A program made the position numbers and the translations under genes. Of a DNA stretch of 64,000 bases, positions 34,591 to 45,880 are shown in pieces. Origin of the DNA: Lindgomyces ingoldianus (Eukaryota; Ascomycota; Dothideomycetes; Pleosporales; Lindgomycetaceae); NCBI RefSeq assembly GCF_010093535.1, contig NW_022985181.1:733333-797332 (forward strand), written 5' to 3'. The notes under the pieces were generated by a model that did not search any database, had not been told where the DNA came from, and saw nothing but the letters and a program-made list of their open reading frames with translations. Every line of letters begins with the position of its first letter. The first letter of the stretch is position 1.

Positions 34591-36106
34591 CTAGGAATGA
34601 TCATCTTCAATCCTCAGCCGCTCTAACTGTTCTGTCCGGCCTATATTTTCTATACCCACTAAACCAACAAGCGCCTCATCGTCAATCACTTCCTTGACCT
34701 CAGGCTTGCTATTTGGCTGATGTCCATGGAACACGTTCAGCGGCGCACTCAATGGCTTGTATGCTTTGGGATTCTTCTTTGTCGACTTTCCGTGCTCCTG
34801 CGCTTGGAACTGGTACCCTCTCACCCGCGGTCCGGATCCAGTCTTCTCTGGTAGCTTGGGTTCATAAAATACTTCGAATGCTGCGACGTCTTGCTCGAAG
34901 TTGTTCGTTTCGATGCTATTACGGATGCCAGCGAAGAATGCACTTAGTATTTCGTGGTTGTGGAGTTGTATAAGGACCCAGCCCAGCATCTCTTTCGCGC
35001 CGAGGAGATGCTGGATGTATGCGCGATGATGTTTCGTGCAGGCATAGCACTTACAGCCTTCAGTCAACGGAATAACCGATTCCGAGTGTTCGTTCTGCCA
35101 CATGTCGATTCCTAGGGATCGTCTCTCGGCGCCATTCGTCTTTTGAGGGGCAGGAAATGTAAATTCAAGGGCGATTCCAGCGTCAGTAGCCTCTGTTACA
35201 AACGGGACAGTGAAGAGATCCATCCCCAGCCCAACTTGACGCAATAGAGCCTGTGGACTAGTCGGGTTGTCAAACGACAATCTTGGGAGCGGTTGCAATT
35301 CCTCCGGAAGCTGATCCAGGAGATGGGAGTCGTATATGGCGACACCACTGATCTTATCCACCATATCATCCAGCAGATGTTCTAAATACCACGACTGCAG
35401 CTCTTTCTCGATCGGGAGGATCGGTGCAAAGACATTATATCGTGGGGTCCCTTTCTCGATTGTATTCCTTTTGGCAATTATATCCCTAGTCCAAGTTTCG
35501 GTCCTATCGCTCATCTTGTCCTTCCTTCTCGATCCGATCGTTTCTTGTCCAAATGGAATATCCGCCAAACCAACCACAATATCTGGTTGCAGCTTTCGTG
35601 CAGCGGCGGCGTAGTATTCTGAACTTATTGTCCGGAATCCCACCGACGTCAGTATGCCTATCTCCGAATTTGTATTTGTAGCTGCGCTTGGTATTGGTGG
35701 CTGTCGGCGGGCGCCTAGCACGATGAGCGAGTCGTGAGGAAGGGCAATGAACCTGCGAAGGGGATCCGAAGCTTCAATCTGAAATATGGGCGGAGTCTTT
35801 TGCGGGTGCTTCTCTACGACTTCATGCAATTAGACACATCCAGAAAGTCGTAATCTATAACTCACAATCCTCGAGAGCAATGTACACGCCATTGATGCCG
35901 GTTTTAGGAAAATTGTCTTGCGAAACATGCGGCACAATACCCCGAGAAGTATTTCCAAGGAATCCGGGAGTTAGTATAGTCTTTCTACTAGAGAGAGAGA
36001 GGCGGCCGAGGCGAGGAGCGAGGGTAGTTGTGCGTTTGAGGATGGTGAAATCAAGCATTTCTGGAGGAAGCTGAGAAAGATGGGAGGGCGTGGATTCGTC
36101 CGTCAT
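34591..36106 (-). CDS. QTRT2: Queuine tRNA-ribosyltransferase accessory subunit 2
   Basis: Exons 36106-35866 and 35819-34591, 489 residues. The 46-bp intron (GTGAGT..TGAAG) splits a codon to give ALEDFVEKHPQKTPP. N-terminal RLGRLSLSSRKTILTPGF and PDIVVGLADIPFGQ belong to the TGT fold. The zinc ligands are in EGCKCYACTKHHRAYIQHLL followed by QLHNHE (CxCxxC..H), the TGT family hallmark. The accessory subunit pairs with the catalytic QTRT1 to swap guanine 34 for queuine in tRNAs Asp, Asn, His and Tyr, at the mitochondrial outer surface and cytosol. Fungi cannot make queuine and must salvage it. The start at MTDEST was preferred over an ATG 16 codons upstream; MLDFTILKR is another option. Confidence 0.92.
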
Positions 36107-36835
36107 GATAACTCTCAGGAGTAATGAGCGACAAAATTCTTCTATATGGAACAATAGAATATGGCAGTGGCGGGGTTGTTAAAAAAAAGCCTTACAACAA
36201 GTTTAAAGTTATGTCGACCGTAGGCTCAGCCTCTCACTGAAAATTGTCTGTGCATGCACGTGATAGCGTGAAGAAAGAAACACGACACACTCCGCGTGAA
36301 GTGTTCTTCAGAACATGGCCCACATTCATAAGCGCTGATAACCAACCTGTCCGGTAGGGTTAATACGCGGCTTAGGATCCCATGTACCTTCCGTCCTGAA
36401 ATTCATCCACTCTAAGATGCTCAATCCCAGTCAACCACTCAGCCATTGAACTTGAATCGCCAAGTGCTTCGAAAAAGACCCCATCCTGCACTCACGCGCG
36501 GCGAAAAAAAAAAAATAGGCGCTCCCCCTCTCCGAGCAAGCCCCTTGAACAGGCCTCGACAAAGACGAGGTTCCGGGCCTTCAAACTAGAGTAGGCGAAC
36601 CTTGCAATAATGTGCCCTTGCATCTGCACAGCTACCTTTGTCGATGGTTTCCTTCTTTTGGCGTAAGAACCTCGAAGAAGCTACTATTATCACCCCAGCA
36701 GGCAGCCAGGCTTAATGTGGGCTACCGTCCAAGTGCTCTCTTCAATCTTTCCCACTTCTCCTCCATCCCCTACATCCAATCGCGTCCTCTATTCTACAGT
36801 TTAGCCATCTTAAAATAAACCATTTATCCATCAAA
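36107..36835. other. Intergenic
   Basis: Includes an A11 run near 36505-36515. A 68-codon ORF at 36612-36818 has no recognisable domain and overlaps the likely promoter of the phosphoesterase relic. Confidence 0.4.
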
Positions 36836-37896
36836 ATGCGTTCCCCAAGGTCTGCGTTGCCGAAACAATCGGAAGCCCACCACGGCCTCGGCCTTTTCGC
36901 CTCAATGACGCCATGGCAACAATTCTGGGTCACATCCTTGAAACCCACCATCTGCAGAGCCTACTTTTACCTGTCCACTAAGTAACACGCCGCTTCCGGG
37001 GTCACGTGATGCCCCGATCCCCATCGTCTGCATTTCTGACACGCACAACCAGAAGCCAGATGTTCCCGCTGGCGACGCCCTGATTCATGCTGGAGATCTG
37101 ACAAACATGCACGATCGAGGAGCCTCAAGACTAGATAGACTAGATTAGCCCATTGCCCCATAAACGAAAGATTGTGGTCGCTAGAGACCACGATTACGAG
37201 CTCTACCCAAAGGACGAGGATCTTGATATGAGAAGGGGAAGGAAGTTGGAGTAGAAGCGAGTCACGTACTTTCATTGCGAGATTGCTATCAGTTTGCCAT
37301 GCGTTCAGTTGATTGTTTAAAACAAGAATACGTTAGGGTGGGAGAGCAAAACGCTGATTGTTATGGGCTGGCCCTTTACGTTTCCTTCGGCTAGTGGTGC
37401 CATTACAGCAAGACAGAGGAATGGTTATGACAGCACTGACATTTTTGTCACGCACATTCCCCCGAGATATCATTGCGATGGTGGTTTTGGTGGAGCCACA
37501 CTAGAGAGCGACGGTCTACTAAAGGAGATGTGGCGGTTCAAACCGAAATTGCGCATTTTTAGCCATGTACATCAGTATACGGGTAGTGCTGCTGTGTAGT
37601 GAAATGACGGCCAGGCAGCATATGAGAGGGCGTCCCCGGGACAGGATGCAGGGTTGATGGAGGTCCTCTCGCCGTTCGCTTGGATAGATATGTTACTCGT
37701 TATTGTATGCGGAATCTGCGTTTTGGCTCTAGGACGGCTCGGATGGGAGAAGGGAAGAAGACGAAACATCCTTTTAAATGCATCGATGCGGTACGACGGT
37801 ATGGGCACCTTCGTCCCTTTTCAGGTCATCGACATGTCGCGTGTAGTTACGCACAGACATCTCTCTCCAATGCCACCTATATCTTCCGCCACTTAA
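36836..37896 (+). pseudogene. Calcineurin-like metallophosphoesterase pseudogene
   Basis: A start-like segment with MTPWQQFWVTSLKPTICRAY (36905 on) is followed, after a stop, by PIPIVCISDTHNQKPDVPAG and DALIHAGDLTNM, the first two metal-binding motifs (DxH, GDxx). KIVVARDHD (from the GNHD motif, Asn lost) lies near 37165. GWPFTFPSASG, VTHIPPRYHCDGGFGG and LRIFSHVHQYTG (GHxH-type) lie at 37360-37590, and RRNILLNASM then FQVIDM mark the C-terminus near 37760-37840. The pieces are in different frames with stops between them. Motif order and spacing fit the fungal single-domain (MPP239-like) family. It is dead, with decay by both nonsense and frameshift. Confidence 0.82.
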
Positions 37897-37904
37897 GTAC
37901 ACCT

Positions 37905-39675
37905 TCAAGACATCGTTGTGATCAAATCCTCCCACTCCTCTCCAGCATCAAAACAGCTCCAAAAATACTTTCCAGCCCCAGTCTGATCTTTGACTCCCGA
38001 GTACTCGATGTAGGAGCTCAGCCCCATTCCCTGGAAACTCGAAATCATCCAATAGTTAAAACCATCGCCGTCATCCATAGTGCACCTGCCAACAATGTAT
38101 CCAACGTCATCATGAGCCATCTCGTTCCCTTGCTTGTCGTGATGCAAGATAAATGCATGAGTAGCTAGAAGCAAAGAGGGTGCATCATCTCCCCCCCCTC
38201 TAAGCTCTCTTTCGACAAGTGCAGATAGGAAGACATTATCGATAGCAATAAAGTCATAAGGAGGTCGATTATTATGACGGCGAAACTCTGGGGACTCGAA
38301 GTAGCGCATCAGAGATGCGAAAGTACCATCGCCATTAGGGACGTTTGAGAGAGGAAACTCTTCCTCATAACATCCCTCGCTGAGAATGAATTTTCGGAGT
38401 GTGTGCTCCTCTGTCGATGTCAATGGCTGCAGTATGAATATTGGCAGCTCGCTCTTGTCTACAAAATAGTTAGTTCCGACAGGACACGGGTCTCTAATAA
38501 TGAACTTATGACTGACTTATCAACCCTGGAATATCTGGATTCAATATGTGTGTAAAGGTATCCGTCCTGACTCTCTGCATAGCTTCGTTCGCTCGGATAC
38601 CGTTCCAAGTTCCCGTTCCTACCGGATTCCACCCTGTATTCCAGGTCTGCAAGACTTTATCGGCGGGGAGTATCCGTGCAGTCATATTGTTTTCAACAAA
38701 TGACTTCGGATCGTCCACTTCCCCCAATCTCTGGCGTCGAACAAGGATGGCTTCTGGATGACGATCGGGGCCATGAAGGTCGATTGTGTCGATAAAGAGA
38801 CCGTATATCTCTTCATACGGGTTCGGCCAATCTGGTTTAATACGATTGAAGATGTGCCACATGTCACTTTCGCTGCCTGGCGCGATACCTGCGGGCCAGT
38901 TGAAGATTTTTGGAGGCTCCATATTAGGGTCTGTTCCAATTCTCTCCAGCAACTGGTCTATTTCTGTCTGCGAGAGGTGAATGAGAGAAACCAATGTTGG
39001 GGACCCCTCTTGAAGCCGTAAATCCGAGGGGAGATGTTCAGGCCATGTATACTCGACATCTTTCGCCACGAAAATCTCTTCTTGCCCTCGTGGTGTTTCA
39101 CCTGGCTCCTCATCCGGAACCAGCTCTTCATCAAGTATATTCGGGAACCAGCTCCCATTCTCGCTCGAAGCACCCGCCACAAGCCTCTTCGCTTTCTTCC
39201 ATTCCACCCTCGCAAATTCTTCTTTGTGCTCGACGCCACTCGGATACCCCTCGGTTCGGAACCAGTGCGAAATTACACATGTTCCACCTTTGATGCCAAT
39301 ATCATCAACGAAGATGTGTGAGTCATTATGGGGGTACGAGATCTCGAAAAGAATGTCTTCGTGTGGGGTATAATTTCTCAACCAGGGGACGACGACCAGC
39401 TCACGAGGTTGTGGGAGATAGGAAGGCCAAGGAGAGTCCGCCGCTTCTAGCTCTTTCAGAATTTGGTCTCGCTGGTCTTCGGTAGTTTTGACTAGAAAGA
39501 TCACGGGAACGGGGGGTGGAGTTCCATCTCTGGAGATCCAGTATGTTTGCGCAGTAATTTGCGGGACTTCAAAGATCGCTGGAGCGCGTCTGGACACGTG
39601 CGTACCGTCCATCTCGTTTTTGGGATTATATTCGAGAGGCGTCGATTGAGAGCACGTCGTGTCATTTACACTCAT
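37905..39675 (-). CDS. Conserved-looking protein of unknown function
   Basis: Exons 39675-38517 and 38458-37905, 570 residues. The proposed 58-bp intron runs GTCAGT..TTGTAG and rejoins GLI to NKSELPIFILQPLT in frame; the donor is not consensus, so the junction may be off by a few bases. There is no signal peptide or membrane helix. The protein is acidic and rich in Trp, Pro and Glu (TYWISRDGTPPPVPVIFLV, HLPSDLRLQEGSP, MWHIFNRIKPDWPNPYEEI, GVKDQTGAGKYFWSCFDAGE). I recognise no domain. The coherent long frame, codon use like its neighbours and a plausible intron argue it is real. It is convergent with the phosphoesterase relic. Confidence 0.7.
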
Positions 39676-40336
39676 CGCACTAGGGAGCCTTTTACTTGTC
39701 TGGAGCCTGAAATACGACGATCCCTCAACACGTGATCGGATTCCTTCTCACGTTTTACTGGCATGGCGAACGCGAAGTCAGCCGAGCGGAAAATCCAATA
39801 CCAAAGTCTAGTAGATTGGGGTTCTTACTTTACGGAAACGCAAGTATGGTAAAGGTGTGCAAGAACGTTGGGTTTCACCCAGTGCAAAAAAAATGGTTTC
39901 GATGACCTTCGACCTTTTGGACTACCGGTAACGTCCGTCCCTACATGGCGAGAAACCCGCCGTGCCGAGCAACATGATAAGGTCAGCCACGCGGGTGCGA
40001 AAGAAGCGACCGCCAATCCAGGCTAGTGCAAAACGACATAGAGTGGCTAAAGGTTTGTGGGTGGGTGGGGTCTTGGCAAGCGGGCCAACTCCACCCTCTG
40101 GGCAGCGAACTCAACTCTCTGAAAACCCTACAGGATTCGCCGCCTCATAACCCTCTGGCCAGAGTCGGGTGTCTACCTCACTACTATTGTAGCTAGCATG
40201 GCAAATAGCCTCACCTGCCTCGTTAAGCCTTAAAGCATTGGTAGAAACTAGTAGGCTCCTCCTATTAGTATAAATGCTTGCTACGTTGTGAAATAGAGAT
40301 GTTAGAATATATATGATAAAGTAAATAGCATTAACT
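39676..40336. other. Intergenic, transition to AT-rich DNA
   Basis: Promoter side of the 570-residue gene, then increasing AT. 40105-40145 resembles 53350-53390 (CTCAAC..CTGAAAAC..TTCGCC), suggesting a shared repeat end. Confidence 0.45.
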
Positions 40337-41110
40337 AAAACCTATCTTTATATCAACCTTGAGAACCGCCGTACGGCCAGATGAGTGCCCAAGGCAAGCT
40401 ACGTCTCCGTATACTCTAGAGCAAGTTGGTCGATATTCAGAAGGAAGCCACAACAACTGTTGTTGGTTTAAGGAGGCCCATTCGTCTCGGATGAAGATAT
40501 AAGATAACTTCTTCCTTTGTAGTGAAGGCAATAACGTAGAGAGTGAGGGTAAAGGAATATCTCCTCAATCAGTTTGAAAATACTGCCTGTCCAGCAAGAA
40601 GGCAATGGCCCTAATGGAGCGGACGTAGCCCTCAGGCACGCTGCGGCACAACCCCGTCGCCGCCTCCCATACCCGCACCGTTGTATCGTAAGAGGCCGGC
40701 GTGACCAACTGCCCGTCCAGCGAGAGGGCGACGACCCTGACCCAGTCAGTATGGCCCTCGAACACGCTGAGGCACAGCCCCGCCGCCGCCTCCTACGCCC
40801 GCATCGTTGTGTTGTTTGAGGCCGATGCGACCAGTTGGCCCGTCCGGCGAGAAGGCAACAGCCCTGACAGAGCCGGTACGACTCTTAAGCACGCTGCGGC
40901 ATAACCCTGCTGCCACCTCCCACACTCGCATTGCTGTGTCGTCCAAGGCCAACGCGAACCGCTGCCCGTCCAGCAAGAAGAAGACAACCCTAGCCAAATC
41001 AGTACAGCCCTCAGGCACGCTGTGGCACAACTCCGTAGCCACCTCCCACGCCCGCACTGTTCTATCATTCAAGGCCAATGCAACTAGCATCCATCCAGCA
41101 AGAAACCAGC
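40337..41110 (-). pseudogene. WD40-repeat C-terminal part of a dead NLR
   Basis: Read on the minus strand from 41110: about four WD40 units (RTVRAWEVATELCHSVPEG, TAMRVWEVAAGLCRSVLKS, GSVRAVAFSPDG, TTVRVWEAATGLCRSVPEG) separated by ~126 bp, in more than one frame, with stops. At 40440-40360 the terminal QQLLWLPSEYRPTCSRVYGD and LGHSSGRTAVLKVD appear, the closing segment typical of NACHT-WD40 proteins of the HET-E/NWD type. Same strand as the NACHT relic at 43960-45063 and probably the 3' end of the same gene. Confidence 0.8.
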
Positions 41111-41414
41111 AGCCCTAACTAGGTTAGAGTAGCCTTTAACCACACTGCAGCAGGCTTCCTAGGCAGCTTCCCTCTTTCTTTAACAACATCTTAATCTACT
41201 GTAGAACTTTGTCTACAAAAGATTCCTGTATAATACTTGCCTTAGAGGCAAAAGTAAGAGCTAAACAATATATCTATAGAGAAGCTTCTTTAACTATATA
41301 ACAGAATTATAGTATAAATTATTAAGCATATTATCGAAATAGAAAGAGAGCGCTATTTAGTAACTGTAACGCAAGTTAGTAGTGTGTTATAGTAAAGTTA
41401 TAAAAGTTCTACAT
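41111..41414. other. AT-rich RIP-like DNA
   Basis: No gene; separates the WD40 relic from the first solo LTR. Confidence 0.4.
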
Positions 41415-41704
41415 TGTAACAGCGCAGGCAAAACATTAGGTCCGAATGCGGTGTAAATCCACCCAGAGGCATATAGAAGTGCGTAGGGACTTAGAAACCT
41501 AGGAATTCTATTAACGCCTATAGGCCTTGTACAAAAGAATATTAGGAAACTACTAAGCTAGCTAAGGGGAGAGGTGCAACTAAATACTTAGAGATAAGAG
41601 TAGCGTAGAGGCTAGAACAGAGGAGGGCAGAGCTAATACAGCAAACTTTTAAATGTAGGTTTATTAAGCAACTTAAAATAAAATAATTAAAGTATATTAT
41701 TACA
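41415..41704 (+). mobile_element. Decayed solo LTR, TGTAAC family
   Basis: Starts TGTAACAGCGCAGGC and ends TATTACA, the RIP-mutated form of CGTTACA. It aligns along its length with the copy at 42316-42622 (GGTCCGAATGCGGT, TAGGCCTTGTAC, GCAACTAAATACTT). A convincing target duplication was not found (TACAT versus CTACT). Confidence 0.75.
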
Positions 41705-42207
41705 CTACTTCTTTGTTTTATAAGCTAATAGTTCTTATCTATAGTAGTTAAAGTAAGAAAGTATTACTATCTTCTCTTTATAGCATGTTGTTAGTAGTAA
41801 AGTAGGCAACTATAGCTTTGAAAAGGCTTTTCTAAGTGTACTTAAAACCTAAGTTTAGTACTTATAAGCTAAGCTTTATTTTTTTTTAAAAGTAGAACAA
41901 CTATTTTAATTTAAATATAAACCTCTTAATACCTATACAAATAAAATGTGCTTTAAAAGTAAAAAAGACTTTTTTTTATTTATTTTAAAAACTTAGAACA
42001 CTTATTACACTTTAGTTTTTTTATTACTAGTAATAAAATAAGCTTATAAAAGCTTTATTATATTCTCTATATTTTTAAACTAAAACTAGCTAAATTTAGC
42101 TAGGTATTCTAGCTCTAGATATTTCTTTACAATGCTAGCAGCGTGTCTCTATACAAGCATTATATGTGCACGCTTACTTTAATAGTAATCTATATTAATG
42201 TTAAGTC
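41705..42207. other. AT-rich RIP-like DNA
   Basis: No readable gene. Confidence 0.4.
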
Positions 42208-42212
42208 TATCT

Positions 42213-42622
42213 TGTAACGGCGCAGGCAAGTCAATGGGTCCGAATGCGGTATGAATCCACTCAGAGGCATATGGGAGTGCGTGGGGACTCAGAGACCTGG
42301 GAATACCAATGACAATGTAACGGCGCAGGCAAGACAATGGGTCCGAATGCGGTATGAATCCACTCAGAGGCATATGGGAGTGCGTGGGGACTCAGAGACC
42401 TGGGAATACCAATGACACCTATAGGCCTTGTACGTAGGATATCAGAAAACTACCGAGCTAGCTACGGGGGCGAGGTGCGACTAAATACATGAGGGAATAG
42501 GGGTAACAGCAGGGGGCCGGGCAGAGTCGAGTCAGGGTCGAGCCAGGGTCGGAGCCGATACGGAGACCCTTCGGATAGGTTCCGGGCGACCCGAGATGGG
42601 ACGATTCATGAGAATCGTTACA
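42213..42622 (+). mobile_element. Young solo LTR with internal 103-bp duplication and TATCT target duplication
   Basis: Ends TGTAACG and CGTTACA. TATCT flanks both sides exactly (42208-42212 and 42623-42627), as expected for an LTR retrotransposon. The first 103 bp are tandemly duplicated: TGTAACGGCGCAGGCAAG occurs at 42213 (with AAGTC instead of AAGAC) and again at 42316. The rest is GC-rich with GTCGAGTCAGGGTCGAGCCA-type short repeats. It is hardly decayed, unlike its surroundings. No internal coding region remains. Confidence 0.92.
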
Positions 42623-42962
42623 TATCTGTGGTAAAAGCTTATTATTATTTAAATATAAATTTTTAACTATTTATAAGTTTTTAATTTTAAGTATATATTT
42701 AGTAAAGTAGCTTTAAAAAAGCTTAAAAGTACCTAAAGAGTCTTTTATACTAGAGGTAGTAAAAGTGTTTTAAGGCATTATTAAAAGTAATTTAGTAAGT
42801 AGTAGAGGTTCATTAAAGCTAACAGTTTTTAACCTAGTTAGCTGCTTAATTTACATTTATAATTATGTAATTTAGTTTTTAAAGGCTATATTTCCATAGT
42901 TTAACTTTAAGTTAAGTAAGTTCTTAGCTTTAAGCTTTAAAAAAGTAAGTTTAGCTATTGTT
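42623..42962. other. AT-rich RIP-like DNA
   Basis: No readable gene. Confidence 0.4.
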
Positions 42963-43185
42963 TATAATAAGGTAGGCGCCCCGCCTGCCAAGCCGATACT
43001 ATACGACTTTCCCCACTGTACTAAAAGGTACGCACGAGAATACTTAAGCTAAGTATTCTCGCATAGTATAATATATATATAGGTAATGCTAGGGTAAGCA
43101 CTAGCACTAGCGGTTGTCTCTAGCCTAGCCTAAACCTCTATAAGCGAGAGAAGGCCACGTGGTTGAATGTGCCGACCTCGTTACA
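42963..43185 (+). mobile_element. Second solo-LTR-like element (223 bp)
   Basis: Left end TATAATAAGG and right end CCTCGTTACA become perfect inverted repeats if three RIP-type transitions in the left end are reversed. The flanks TTGTT (42958-42962) and TTATT (43186-43190) match at four of five bases with one transition. Inside are a perfect hairpin (43035-43061) and a TATA-like GTATAATATATATATAGG. The body differs from the TGTAACGGCGC family. Confidence 0.65.
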
Positions 43186-43959
43186 TTATTAAAGTAAGTA
43201 GTTACTTAGCTTTAAACGCTAAAAGCTTGCTTTAGCTCTAGCTAAAGTATATTATAAACTTTAGACTAGAATTTAAAAGTAGTTAAAAGCTAAGCATTAA
43301 TAATTATCTTTAATTTTACTTTAGTACACTTTTTATAAGGTGTGCAAGTAGGCAGAAAGGGGGCTCTCTAGAGAGTATCTTTTTCCTTTCTATATTAACT
43401 TGCAAAGAGTAAATTTAAAATAAGAAGGTATGTTATATTCAGCTTGTGTTAAAATGAAGGTGTACAATACCTACGAAGACAGGTTGAAATGCTCTTATCC
43501 AACCTAGATTATTCAGACCTTGAATGGTCAGGGTCTAGGTAAAAGACTTGACAAATTGCTGCCCTCTAAGGCAGAGATTTGCTACTGCTTATATACACAC
43601 TACTTCTCTGTTCTATGCCTTGCTGCATTCGTCCATGCCTCGCTGCATCCGGCTGATCGTTCTTTGTCCGTTCTGGTCCGATATGGCCGCAAGCGGCCAA
43701 GGTCAAGCCTGATCATGACAGCTTGCTTGTGTTTTATGTTTTATACCTAAGAATTTCCTCTAGGCCCTTCCAGGAGTTCCTAGAAATTTCTCTAACAAAA
43801 CAACGGACTATAGCCGCGAAGACAAACAGAGGGACTGCTATGTTTACTAGCGTCTAGACACCTATCTCTAGGCCACTCTAAAGGAAGACAGCGCTCTTCT
43901 CTAGTCCTAGTAGGCTTATGCTTGAGATAGACACGTATGTCATGTTTAATTGTTTCCCT
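43186..43959. other. AT-rich to mixed DNA, probable decayed middle of the NLR or further insertions
   Basis: The part to about 43450 is RIP-like. From about 43480 composition is nearer normal, but no frame is readable. A 76-codon ORF at 43520-43750 has no domain. Confidence 0.4.
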
Positions 43960-45063
43960 TAACACCTTGTGCAGGACCGAATCTTAGAATATGCCATTAG
44001 AGGCGAATGTAGCGCTCTCGTTAGCTTTTTTACAAAGATACGCAGTGACACTAGCTTAAGACCCTTTATTTGCGAAAAGCGCTAGAGGATTGCTTAGATA
44101 TTGCTGTCTCTTTTGCATTTATCTGGCGCGTCTATTACAATAAGAAGAAGTAAGGCTGGTGAATTTGCTACTTTAATAAATGGCTAGAGGATTAGCTTCT
44201 TAAACTAATCCTTTAGGCCCTTCTTAGATATACTTAGCTAGACTAGCATTAATTGCCTTCTTAATTCTAAGTCTAATCACTGATACACGAACAGCCAGAT
44301 GTGTGGTAATTGCGATGAAGAATTGCGTGGCGTTGCTGTACTCCCCCTTGCCTCTATTAAGGGGGAAGTTAGCTTCTGGTTGTTAGTTAGCAAAGGTCTA
44401 GGCAACAGTACAAGTAATTGTTGACTTTCCTGTGCCTGCTGCGCTGTTTAACCAGAATATAGATTTGTTGTTTTATTGTTTGCCCATCCTTGTATATGAT
44501 GGAGTAACTTGGTGCGGGTGTTTGGGGGGCATGCCGAGCTATGTGCTTCCATGCGGGAGTTGAATTTAGTGGTAGGCAGCTTGGCTAAGTCTAGTTTGTA
44601 ATCTAAATTAAGTACAATATATCTATTTAGTTAGTGAACGGCTTTGCCTACAAAAGATTACGGCGAAGTATGAATTTATGTGCGGTCACCTAGCAGAGCT
44701 AGATTGAATATTTGTTTATGTTGTTCCAGGCTAGAAATAATTTTCTCTATCTTCAAACCAGCTCATAGCGTTACGAGTCTTTCTCGCCTCTAATTCTGTC
44801 TCCAAATCCTGTAGCTCCTGTCGGCACTTCTTAAGCGAGTTGAGTAGCTCATATACAGTAGAAAGCCGTGCTTTGCCCCGTTTGTCCGATAGCTGCCACA
44901 TCTTTTGCAGGACACCCTTGATTTCTTTAACATTATGTTTAAGGCAATTGATATCCCTCTTCGCATCCTTGACAGCGAGTGAGTACTAGAAGTAGAGCGA
45001 TGCGACTTTGGCGGATATGTCGACGACAGCGATTATGCTTGCCACTCCCGAAAGACCATCCAT
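43960..45063 (-). pseudogene. N-terminal and NACHT part of a dead NLR
   Basis: On the minus strand from ATG at 45063: MDGLSGVASIIAVVDISAKV then ASLYF*YSLAVKDAKRDINC, an N-terminal helical domain of fungal STAND proteins in which one Gln codon became TAG. Further down are the linker LPTTKFNSRMEAHSSACPPN and TRTKLLHHIQGWANN, then (one frame over) WLNSAAGTGKSTITCTVA (NACHT P-loop, intact) with TAG and TAA soon after, and a degraded stretch ending ASNGIF*DSVLHKVL. The N-terminal domain, linker and NACHT order is that of HET-E/NWD-type NLRs. Nonsense is mostly at former Gln codons. Confidence 0.85.
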
Positions 45064-45880
45064 GATGCGACGTGTGGATAGGGTTGTGAACGTCGCTGTA
45101 GACCTACAGTAGCTCCTCTGTCAGCCCACGAAGCGGCGATACTGTTCCTTGGATGTCAGAAAAGTTGCCGTTCATCCTAAATGGGGTAGGACTGAGAAGG
45201 GCTGCGGCTGCACGCTGCAGCGTTCAATATCGGACATGGGTCCAAGCGGTACGGAAATACATTCCGCCGAGTCTCTCTTCTCCCAAAAGACACGGGGGAG
45301 CGCCATGCAGCTTGCGCACGCTAGCAGGGAGATGGCCGACCCGCTTCGGCCAGACTTTTGTGGGGGTGGAGATTGTGCCGGTGTTCTTAGAGAGTTGATT
45401 TGGTTGATCGGAGCCATAGCTAAGTCGCAGTACAAGGCTGTAGGTTGAGGCCGACCAAGACCCCGCACAGCCACAGGCCACTTTAAGTAAGTAAACGACA
45501 TCCTGGATTTCCGGCACGGAAGGAGTACGTTGGCTCATAAGCAGGTTGCAGGAGACGACACTTTACCGGCCAATCAGCCTTCGGCGGTGGCATATTGCTC
45601 CGCTGCACCGCCCCTCGACAAGGCTGTGAACCCTCAAACCCACCTTTCACGATTCGACATACGCAATGCTACAGCACAAATCTTGCGATTGCGGAAACCG
45701 AAATTCGTCCGTTCAGTAATTTTGAATCCAGAGTCTTGGGGCATAAGCAGCTATATAGTCGCGTTTCTATTCCCCCTTCACTCCTGCACATCTCACCTCG
45801 AAGCACATTCTCTCTCACAGAAATCAAGCCTTCTCATCTGTCTCTTCCCCTCCTTTTGATCACCTTAGCCTTTCTTTGCC
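45064..45880. other. Divergent intergenic region
   Basis: Promoter sides of the dead NLR and of the dehydrogenase. CTATATAGTCGCG near 45753 may be a TATA box for the latter. Overlapping 80-109-codon ORFs on both strands look like chance frames. Confidence 0.45.

Noticed and set aside
36612..36818. 68-codon ORF upstream of the phosphoesterase relic
   Set aside because: No domain or signal; likely chance.
45149..45859. Several 80-110-codon ORFs on both strands
   Set aside because: Overlap each other in a divergent promoter region; none has a domain.
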